The notes under the pieces were generated by a model. That model saw nothing but the letters and a program-made list of their open reading frames with translations, ran no database searches and was not told where the DNA came from. Both the position numbers and the translations under genes were made by a program. A stretch of 64,000 bases of DNA from positions 45,000 to 108,999 of the forward strand of contig NZ_FZON01000013.1 of assembly GCF_900188425.1 (NCBI RefSeq), read 5' to 3'. This DNA comes from Antarctobacter heliothermus (GTDB taxonomy: Bacteria; Pseudomonadota; Alphaproteobacteria; Rhodobacterales; Rhodobacteraceae). The stretch's first letter is position 1. Every line of letters starts with the position of its first letter. Positions 1 through 6,843 of the stretch are shown here, in pieces.

Positions 1-2
1 TC

Positions 3-1025
3 TTTGCCAAGACCGGTTATTCCCGACCGCACACCATCCATTGCGGGCCAGAGGGCATCTATGTCTCGACGTTGGGCGGCGGTGGCAAGGATGGCACCGA
101 CGGTCCTCCGGGCATCTTCATTCTGGATTGCGAAACCTTCGAGATCCTTGGCCGCTATGAGATGGATCGCGGCAAGCAGGACAAGCACTATGATTTCTGG
201 TGGAACCTGCCGCGTGATTACATGGTGTCGTCGGAATGGGGGCTGCCGCCGCAGTTCGAGAACGGCATCGTGGCCGAGGATCTGTTGTCCAACAAGTACG
301 GCCATTCGATCCACTTCTGGAACTTGCGGGAACGCAAGAACGTCCAGACCATCGACCTGGGCGACAATCATCAGATGGCGCTGGAAATCCGCCCGGCGCA
401 TGATCCGGCGAAAAAGCACGGCTTTTGTGGCGTGGTGGTGGACACCACCAATCTGCAAGGCGCGATCTTTACCTGGTGGCAAAAGGACGATGGCACCTTT
501 GAGGCGAAAAAGACCATCACCATCGACCCGCAGCCTGCGGATGCCGACGACCTGCCCGACCTGCTGAAGGGGTTCGGCGCGGTGCCTGCGCTGGTGACGG
601 ACATTGACCTGTCTCTGGACGACAGGTTTCTCTACGTCGCGTGCTGGGGGCAGGGCGAGATGCACCAGTATGATGTCAGCGACCCGATGAACCCCAAACT
701 GGCGGGCAAGGTCGAGATTGGCGGCATCGTCCGAAAGACCCTGCATCCCAGCGGCAAACCCTTTGGTTACGGCCCGCAGATGGTCGAGATCAGCCGCGAC
801 GGCAAGCGCGTCTACTGGACCAACTCGCTGTATTCCACATGGGACGATCAGTTCTATCCCGGCGAACGCGGGGCGGCCATGGTCATGGCGCATGTGGGGG
901 AAAACGGCGGCTTGACGCTGGACGACACATTCTGCGTCGACTTCCCCAAGGGGTATCGCAGCCACCAGATCCGGCTGGAAGGCGGCGACTGTTCGACCGA
1001 CAGTTTCTGCTATCCCAACGTTTGA
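3..1025 (+). CDS. mtoX: Methanethiol oxidase / selenium-binding protein (SBP56 family), 5' end missing
   Basis: The frame is open from the first bases, so the gene starts upstream of the window. About 340 residues are visible against roughly 450-470 for the family, so about a quarter is missing. Family landmarks are CGPEGIYVS near the start of the visible part, YDFWWNLPRDYMVSSEWG, LSLDDRFLYVACWGQGE, TNSLYSTWDDQFYPGERG, and the C-terminal GGDCSTDSFCYPN. Bacterial members oxidise methanethiol to formaldehyde, sulfide and hydrogen peroxide, using copper. That role fits the sulfur genes downstream, but the next gene is not the SCO1/MauG-type maturation partner usually seen beside mtoX. Family assignment is firm; the methanethiol substrate is inferred from family and context. 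Confidence 0.88.
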   Translation, partial: FAKTGYSRPHTIHCGPEGIYVSTLGGGGKDGTDGPPGIFILDCETFEILGRYEMDRGKQDKHYDFWWNLPRDYMVSSEWGLPPQFENGIVAEDLLSNKYGHSIHFWNLRERKNVQTIDLGDNHQMALEIRPAHDPAKKHGFCGVVVDTTNLQGAIFTWWQKDDGTFEAKKTITIDPQPADADDLPDLLKGFGAVPALVTDIDLSLDDRFLYVACWGQGEMHQYDVSDPMNPKLAGKVEIGGIVRKTLHPSGKPFGYGPQMVEISRDGKRVYWTNSLYSTWDDQFYPGERGAAMVMAHVGENGGLTLDDTFCVDFPKGYRSHQIRLEGGDCSTDSFCYPNV

Positions 1026-1106
1026 GAAGACAAGACGTCCGCCCAGGGTCCGCCGCGAGTCAGGACCACTGCAGGCCCGGGGCGGGGTCTCTGTGGGATA
1101 TAGGCT

Positions 1107-1760
1107 ATGACCCCCTCCGACCTTGCACTCTGGGGCGCGGTGCTGATGGCCGGGGTCTATCACGGGGTGAACCCCGGGATGGGCTGGCCGCTGGCAGTGT
1201 CCGCCGCGCTGATGGAGCGCAAGCGCGTGGCGCTGTGGCGGGCGCTGGGCCTGTTGGCGGCGGGGCATTTTGCGGCCATGGCGGCGATCCTGCTGCCGTT
1301 CACCGCAATGGTGTCGCTGGTGACCTGGGAGGCAGAGATCCGCATCGGCGCGGGGCTGCTGGTCATGGCGATGGGCGTCTACCTGCTGATCAACCGGCGC
1401 CATCCCCGGATGCTGGCACGGGTGCCGCCCGGTCGGTTGGCGCTGTGGTCCTTTCTGGCGGCACTGGCGCATGGGGCGGGGTTGATGCTGGTGCCGATCT
1501 ACCTTGGCCTGTGTGATCTGGAGGCGATGGACGCGGGGCATGTGGCCGCGACGGAACTGATGGCGGCGCACGCAGGCACCGCGCTGGGCGTGGCGCTGGC
1601 GCACACGGCGGCCATGGCCTTGGCGGGTGGCGCGCTGGCGCTGGCGATCTACCACTGGGTCGGATTGAAGTTCCTGACCCGGGGATGGTTCAATCTGGAC
1701 CTACTCTGGGCGGTCAGTTTGGTGCTCGTCGGCGGAATTGGGGTCTGGACAGCGCTGTAA
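1107..1760 (+). CDS. Polytopic membrane protein with a YHGxNPGMGW motif
   Basis: A 217-residue protein made of about six hydrophobic segments with few charges. The first segment carries GVYHGVNPGMGWPLAV, a His/Asn/Pro-rich motif reminiscent of the first helix of metal or sulfite exporter families, but I cannot place it firmly in any of them. A second histidine-rich helix occurs near AALAHGAGLML and a third near ALAHTAAMAL. It starts with ATG 81 bases after mtoX and could be co-transcribed with it. Role unknown; a small-ion or sulfur-compound exporter is only a guess. Confidence 0.7.
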   Translation: MTPSDLALWGAVLMAGVYHGVNPGMGWPLAVSAALMERKRVALWRALGLLAAGHFAAMAAILLPFTAMVSLVTWEAEIRIGAGLLVMAMGVYLLINRRHPRMLARVPPGRLALWSFLAALAHGAGLMLVPIYLGLCDLEAMDAGHVAATELMAAHAGTALGVALAHTAAMALAGGALALAIYHWVGLKFLTRGWFNLDLLWAVSLVLVGGIGVWTAL

Positions 1761-1842
1761 AAGGGCGCGGGTGGTTCTTTGTCCGGCCCTGTGCTACCGC
1801 CCGGTCAAACCCTTATTTGCCGAGAATCGGCAGGAGCCTGAC

Positions 1843-2682
1843 ATGTCCCCCCTCACCGACCACGGCGCAGCCGTGCAATCCCGCCTGAGCCAGAACTACG
1901 GCCTCAGCCCTGACGCCGTTCTCTCGATGATGGACGCCGTGTCGCGCGGCGGCGGCTCGCAGGCGCAGTTCAACATTCCCGAACTGGGCGGCATGGGCCA
2001 GTGGCAGTCCGGCGGCATGACCATGGTCGGCGACATGTTCAACAACGGCCTCAAGAACACGGTCAACAACCTGTGTGGCGAGATTGCCAACGCCTATTTT
2101 CAGGGCACGTTCTACGCCCCGAAACCGCAGCCGCAGGGCAGCTATCAGGGCCAGCAGCAGGGCGGCGCGTCGATGACCTTCTCCGGCGGCAGCTTTGGGT
2201 CGTGGTGGCCGTCGGATCTGGGCCAGCCTTCGTCGCAGGGCTCGCAGAACAACCTCAGCTACGCGATCTTCCCGCAGGCGCGGCGTCTGGCGGTGAACCT
2301 GAACGGTCAGGTCACGGTCTATGACACCGGCGATCATTTGATTGGCGGCGTGGGCCAACAGCAATCAGGCGACGCCAGTTGGACCTTCACCAGCCAGTTC
2401 GGCACCGTTTACCTGAACCAGTTGCCGGTGGTCACGGGGCAGGGCAGCATGCCCGAGCCGTCGTTCACCACGCAGCCCGACCCGGTCTTTGTCGAGCCAG
2501 AGCCTGTCCAGCAGCAGCCAGAGCCGATGCCGACAGAGCAAAGCCCGGCTCCGGCACAGCAGGGCGGCAATTCGGACCAGATCTTTGCCGCGCTGGAAAA
2601 ATTGGGCAGCCTGCGTGACATGGGCATTTTGTCCGAGGATGAGTTCGCCTCCAAGAAGTCCGAACTGCTGTCGCGCCTGTAA
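1843..2682 (+). CDS. SHOCT-domain protein with low-complexity middle
   Basis: The start at 1843 (MSPLTDHG) is chosen because AGGAG lies a few bases upstream; the frame is open further 5' without a ribosome site. The 279-residue product has an N-terminal helical part, then a Gly/Gln/Ser-rich stretch (residues about 90-165), a Pro/Gln/Glu-rich linker, and a C-terminal SHOCT domain (IFAALEKLGSLRDMGILSEDEF..., about residues 245-279). SHOCT is a short oligomerisation-type helical domain found at the ends of many unrelated proteins. There is no signal peptide or membrane helix. The function is not known. Confidence 0.75.
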   Translation: MSPLTDHGAAVQSRLSQNYGLSPDAVLSMMDAVSRGGGSQAQFNIPELGGMGQWQSGGMTMVGDMFNNGLKNTVNNLCGEIANAYFQGTFYAPKPQPQGSYQGQQQGGASMTFSGGSFGSWWPSDLGQPSSQGSQNNLSYAIFPQARRLAVNLNGQVTVYDTGDHLIGGVGQQQSGDASWTFTSQFGTVYLNQLPVVTGQGSMPEPSFTTQPDPVFVEPEPVQQQPEPMPTEQSPAPAQQGGNSDQIFAALEKLGSLRDMGILSEDEFASKKSELLSRL

Positions 2683-2722
2683 TCGCGATCTGGCCTTAAC
2701 CGGCTCTGCCAACTGGCCCTAT

Positions 2723-2742
2723 CCGGCGGCGTATGCCGCCGG
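2723..2742. terminator. Perfect hairpin between SHOCT gene and xsc
   Basis: CCGGCGGC and GCCGCCGG pair perfectly around a 4-base loop. There is no clear T-run behind it, so it may be a weak terminator or an mRNA stability element. A second hairpin (GCCGGC arms, 2760-2778) with a T-rich loop follows just before the xsc ribosome site. Confidence 0.4.
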
Positions 2743-2802
2743 TAGATTGCCCCAAAACCGCCGGCGCTTTTTGCCGGCACCTTTGCTTGGGGAACGCGGC
2801 CG

Positions 2803-4596
2803 ATGAAAATGACCACCGAAGAAGCCTTTGTGAAGGTGCTGCAGCGCCACGGGATCGAACATGCGTTCGGGATCATCGGCTCTGCCATGATGCCGATTTC
2901 CGATCTGTTTCCACAGGCAGGGATCAAGTTCTGGGACTGCGCCCACGAAGGCAGCGCCGGGATGATGTCGGACGGCTACACCCGTGCGACCGGCAAAATG
3001 TCGATGATGATCGCCCAGAACGGACCGGGCATCACCAACTTTGTCACCGCCGTGAAAACCGCCTACTGGAACCATACGCCGCTATTGTTGGTCACGCCGC
3101 AGGCGGCGAACAAGACAATCGGTCAGGGCGGCTTTCAGGAAGTCGAACAGATGAAGCTGTTCGAGGATATGGTGGCTTATCAGGAAGAGGTCCGCGACCC
3201 GACCCGCGTGGCAGAGGTGCTGACCCGCGTGATCGCGCAGGCCAAGCGCGCCAGTGGCCCGGCCCAGTTGAACATCCCGCGCGATTTCTGGACCCAGGTG
3301 ATCGACATCGAGATCCCCGAGCCAATTGACTTTGAACGCTCCTCTGGCGGCGAAAACGCTGTCGCGCAGGCGGCGGCGTTGCTGTCGGATGCGAAAAACC
3401 CGGTGATCCTGAACGGCGCGGGCGTGGTCCTGTCGGCGGGCGGCATTGCGGCGTCGATGGCGCTGGCCGAACGTCTGGATGCGCCGGTTTGCGTCGGCTA
3501 CCAGCACAATGACGCCTTTCCCGGCTCGCACCCGCTGTTTGCCGGGCCGCTGGGCTACAACGGCTCCAAGGCGGGGATGGACCTGATCCGCGAGGCCGAT
3601 GTGGTGCTGGCGCTGGGCACCCGGCTCAACCCGTTTTCGACCCTGCCGGGCTACGGCATGGACTACTGGCCAAACGACGCCAAGGTCATTCAGGTCGACA
3701 TCAACCCCGACCGCATCGGTCTGACCAAGAAGGTCAGCGTCGGCATCGTGGGCGATGCCGCCAAGGTGGCGCGCGGTATCCTTGGTCAACTGGCCGACAC
3801 GGCGGGGGACACGGGCCGCGCTGATCGCAAGGCAAAGATCGCCGAGACGAAATCGCGCTGGGCGCAGCAACTGACCGAGATGACCCATGAGGACGACGAC
3901 CCCGGCACCACATGGAATCAACGCGCCCGCGCCGACAAACCCGACTGGATGAGCCCCCGCATGGCATGGCGCGCCATCCAGAGCGCGCTGCCGCGCGAGG
4001 CGATCATCAGTTCCGACATCGGCAACAACTGCGCCATCGGCAATGCCTATCCGTCGTTTGACGAGGGCCGCAAATACCTTGCCCCCGGTCTGTTCGGGCC
4101 GTGCGGTTACGGCTTGCCGTCCATCGTCGGGGCCAAGATCGGCTGCCCGGAGGTGCCGGTGGTGGGCTTTGCCGGGGACGGGGCCTTTGGCATCGCGGTA
4201 AACGAACTGACCGCCATCGGTCGCGGCGACTGGCCCGCGATCACGCAGGTGGTGTTCCGCAACTACCAGTGGGGCGCGGAAAAGCGGAACTCGACCCTCT
4301 GGTTCGACGACAACTTTGTCGGCACCGAACTGGATGAGCAGGTCAGCTATGCCGGGATCGCCAAGGCCTGCGGGCTGAAAGGTGTCGTCACCCGTACAAT
4401 GGATGAACTGACAGCGGCGCTGGCCACCGCCATCAAGGACCAGATGGAACACGGCACAACCACCCTGATCGAGGCGATGATCAATCAGGAGCTGGGTGAG
4501 CCGTTCCGCCGGGACGCGATGAAAAAGCCGGTTGTGGTGGCAGGCATCAGTGCCGGCGACATGGTCCCGCAACAGCCTGCGAAGGCTGCGGAATAG
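2803..4596 (+). CDS. xsc: Sulfoacetaldehyde acetyltransferase
   Basis: A 597-residue thiamine-diphosphate enzyme that converts sulfoacetaldehyde and phosphate into acetyl phosphate and sulfite, the desulfonation step of taurine and isethionate breakdown. The N-terminal pyrimidine-binding domain has the activating Glu in CAHEGSAGMMSDGYTRATGK (Glu49). The C-terminal diphosphate domain has the GDG...N motif around residues 457-486 (FAGDGAFGIAVNELTAIG). The length and the start MKMTTEEAFVKVLQRHGIEHAFGIIGSAMM match Xsc rather than acetolactate synthase. ackA follows 3 bases after the stop, and pta and soeABC lie just beyond, so product handling is encoded next door. No taurine transaminase/dehydrogenase, TauABC transporter or regulator lies in this window. 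Confidence 0.95.
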   Translation: MKMTTEEAFVKVLQRHGIEHAFGIIGSAMMPISDLFPQAGIKFWDCAHEGSAGMMSDGYTRATGKMSMMIAQNGPGITNFVTAVKTAYWNHTPLLLVTPQAANKTIGQGGFQEVEQMKLFEDMVAYQEEVRDPTRVAEVLTRVIAQAKRASGPAQLNIPRDFWTQVIDIEIPEPIDFERSSGGENAVAQAAALLSDAKNPVILNGAGVVLSAGGIAASMALAERLDAPVCVGYQHNDAFPGSHPLFAGPLGYNGSKAGMDLIREADVVLALGTRLNPFSTLPGYGMDYWPNDAKVIQVDINPDRIGLTKKVSVGIVGDAAKVARGILGQLADTAGDTGRADRKAKIAETKSRWAQQLTEMTHEDDDPGTTWNQRARADKPDWMSPRMAWRAIQSALPREAIISSDIGNNCAIGNAYPSFDEGRKYLAPGLFGPCGYGLPSIVGAKIGCPEVPVVGFAGDGAFGIAVNELTAIGRGDWPAITQVVFRNYQWGAEKRNSTLWFDDNFVGTELDEQVSYAGIAKACGLKGVVTRTMDELTAALATAIKDQMEHGTTTLIEAMINQELGEPFRRDAMKKPVVVAGISAGDMVPQQPAKAAE

Positions 4597-4599
4597 TCC

Positions 4600-5754
4600 A
4601 TGATTGACCCGACGGGTGGCGACGTCCTTGTCCTGAACGTCGGGTCGTCGTCGATCAAATGCGCTGTCTTTGACAGCAGCCTGCGGGAGGTACTGCGCGG
4701 CGGGGTCGAAGGGCTGGGGCCTCGGGCGCGTTTGCAACTGGGTGCGGCGCGCCGCGACGTGGACGCGCCGGATCATCGCGGCGGTCTGGCGGCGCTGCTG
4801 GAGGCACTGGAGGCGCAAGGCGTGGCGCTGAACCGATTGCGCGTTGTCGGTCACCGGGTGGTGCATGGCGGCCCGGGTTTGACGCAGCCTGCGCACATCA
4901 CGCCGCAGGTGAGGGCGGAAATCGCCCGATGCACACCGCTGGCTCCGCTGCACAATCCGCATCATCTTGCCGCGATGGATGCGCTGGCGACGCTGGTGCC
5001 TGATCTGCCGCAGGTGGCCTGTTTCGACACTGGATTCCATGCCACCAACCCGCAGGTGGCGCTACGCTATGCGCTGCCCGCCGATCTGGCCGAGGCGGGT
5101 CTGCGTCGCTACGGGTTTCACGGGCTCAGCTACGGCGGGGTGGTCCGGCGGCTGACGGCGCTGGCCGGGGCCTTGCCCGGTCGCGTGCTGGCGTTTCATC
5201 TGGGCAACGGGGCCTCGGCCTGCGCCATTCGGGACGGACAAAGCGTGGCGACGACGATGGGGTATTCGCCCACCGACGGGCTGACCATGGGCACGCGGTC
5301 CGGCAGCATCGACCCCAATGTGGTGCTGAGGCTTGCCGAAGAGCGCGGCATCGACGGCGCGCGCCACCTGCTGACCCACGGCGCCGGTCTGGCGGGCCTG
5401 TCCGGCGGGGTGTCCGACATGCGCGCGCTGGAGGCCAGAGACGATCCCGCCAGCCGGTTTGCCATCGACCATTTCATCTACTGGGCACAGCGCCACGCCG
5501 GCAGCCTGATTGCGGCGATGCAAGGGCTGGATGCGGTCGTCTTCACCGGCGGCATCGGCGAAAACTCGGCCATGATCCGGGCGGGCATCCTGGACGGTCT
5601 GACCTGGGCTGGCGCGCGCTATGACCCCGACAGGAACAGGCGGAATGCGCCGCGCCTGCACGCCAAAGACGCAGAGGTTTCCGTCTGGGTCCTGCCCGCC
5701 GAAGAGGAATACATGATTGCGCAGGCGGCGCGTGACCTGCTGGCCACGGTATGA
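4600..5754 (+). CDS. ackA: Acetate kinase
   Basis: 384 residues, slightly short of the usual ~400. It interconverts acetyl phosphate plus ADP with acetate plus ATP. The ASKHA signatures are present: VLVLNVGSSSIK (catalytic Asn), GHRVVHGG, APLHNP, CFDTGFHAT (Asp), HLGNGASACAI, MGTRSGSIDP (Arg), FTGGIGENS and the C-terminal AEEEYMIA. One deviation is FHGLSY where most homologues have FHGTSH. It begins 3 bases after the xsc stop, so the two are almost certainly one transcript, and its likely job is to bank the energy of Xsc-derived acetyl phosphate. Confidence 0.93.
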   Translation: MIDPTGGDVLVLNVGSSSIKCAVFDSSLREVLRGGVEGLGPRARLQLGAARRDVDAPDHRGGLAALLEALEAQGVALNRLRVVGHRVVHGGPGLTQPAHITPQVRAEIARCTPLAPLHNPHHLAAMDALATLVPDLPQVACFDTGFHATNPQVALRYALPADLAEAGLRRYGFHGLSYGGVVRRLTALAGALPGRVLAFHLGNGASACAIRDGQSVATTMGYSPTDGLTMGTRSGSIDPNVVLRLAEERGIDGARHLLTHGAGLAGLSGGVSDMRALEARDDPASRFAIDHFIYWAQRHAGSLIAAMQGLDAVVFTGGIGENSAMIRAGILDGLTWAGARYDPDRNRRNAPRLHAKDAEVSVWVLPAEEEYMIAQAARDLLATV

Positions 5755-5758
5755 CGGA

Positions 5759-6610
5759 TCACCCCAGTGCCAGCGTCACCGCCGTGGCGGCGACGATATC
5801 GTCGACGGTGGTGCCGCGCGACAGGTCACAGACAGGCTTGCGGAACCCTTGCAGGATGGGGCCTAGTGCCTGCGCGCCCGCCAGTTCCTGCGTCAACTTG
5901 TATGCGATATTGCCGGAATCGAGGTCGGGAAAGACCAAGACGTTGGCATCCCCAGCCCCCAACCCCTTTTTCGCGGCGATCACCGGGCTCAATGCCGCGT
6001 CCGCCTGCAATGGTCCGGGAAAGCCGGTGATCTCTGCCGCGCGGCGCACCCGGTCAACGCTGTCCCCCGCGCCGCTGGTGCCGGTGGAAAACGATAGCAG
6101 CGCCACTTGCGCCCTGCCCAGTAGTGCGCGGGCGGTAGCCTCCGATGCGCGCGCGATGGCGGCCAGCCCGTCGGCGTCCGGGGCCACGTTCACCGCGCAG
6201 TCGGCAAAGATCAATTCCCGCCCGTCCGGCAGGATCATCAGGAAAAACGACGAGGGCAGCGTGACCCCTTCCGCCAGCCCGATCGCGATAGACGCGGCTT
6301 CTATCACCCGCCGCGTGGGCGCGTCGGCCCCGGCAACCATGGCCACTGCCTCTCCGGCGGCTACCATGGCGGCGGCGCGGTACAGCGGCCGGTCCAGCAT
6401 CCGGCGCGCCACGCCTTCCTTCAGGCCGCGCCCGTCGACCAGCGACGCGATCATGGCCTCTGTCGGCGCGATCAGCCCGACCGGCTCTGCCAGTCCCTCT
6501 GCCGTCAGCCGCGCGCAGGCCGCAGCCACGCGGGGCTCGTCCATCTCGGGAAAGACGACGCGCGCCTGCCGTGCCTTCGCCCGATCGACTGCGCGGTCCA
6601 ATACACTCAT
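5759..6610 (-). CDS. pta: Phosphate acetyltransferase
   Basis: 283 residues of the PTA_PTB fold, without the N-terminal DRTGG/P-loop region of long Pta proteins and a little shorter than other short Pta enzymes (~320). It converts acetyl phosphate and CoA into acetyl-CoA. The C-terminal signature (ANVLVFPDLDSGNIAYKL, then GPILQGFRKPVCDLSRG) is complete. A good AGGAAAG ribosome site precedes the ATG. It converges on ackA with only 4 bases between the stops, so xsc-ackA and pta need separate promoters, although in related organisms pta follows xsc on the same strand. Confidence 0.92.
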   Translation of the reverse strand: MSVLDRAVDRAKARQARVVFPEMDEPRVAAACARLTAEGLAEPVGLIAPTEAMIASLVDGRGLKEGVARRMLDRPLYRAAAMVAAGEAVAMVAGADAPTRRVIEAASIAIGLAEGVTLPSSFFLMILPDGRELIFADCAVNVAPDADGLAAIARASEATARALLGRAQVALLSFSTGTSGAGDSVDRVRRAAEITGFPGPLQADAALSPVIAAKKGLGAGDANVLVFPDLDSGNIAYKLTQELAGAQALGPILQGFRKPVCDLSRGTTVDDIVAATAVTLALG

Positions 6611-6843
6611 GCCCGGTCTCTTTCCTGTCCGCCTTCGGGCGAGAATGCAGGAACCGCCGTGCCCTGATCAAGCGAGTTGTCCAATTTCGTCAACGCCCCG
6701 AAATTTCGCCATTATTTGGGAAAACGGTTTCGGTTTTTTGCAGAAACTGAAACAGATTGGGGATTACTTGCGGATCGGCGGAATTGATATACCAGTGATG
6801 TATGATCCGGCGCGCGTCGCCACCGCGATCATGGGGAGGACAT
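6611..6843. promoter_or_regulatory. Divergent pta / soeA control region
   Basis: This 233-base, relatively AT-rich gap separates the start codons of pta (minus) and soeA (plus). It contains A/T-rich blocks (around 6695-6780) and an imperfect inverted repeat ATAC-N7-GTAT at 6789-6803 that could be a GntR-type operator. No clean -35/-10 pair could be assigned. The shared position suggests joint control of acetyl phosphate and sulfite disposal. Confidence 0.4.

Noticed and set aside
2803..4596. xsc as an acetolactate synthase or another ThDP enzyme
   Set aside because: The N-terminus (GIIGSAMMPISDLFPQAG) and the operon with ackA, pta and soe match Xsc; acetolactate synthase has a different FAD-binding middle and partner ilvH.
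3082..5040. A 652-codon minus-strand open frame across xsc and ackA
   Set aside because: It is an antisense shadow of two clear genes, His/Arg-rich with no domain; long antisense frames are expected in GC-rich DNA.
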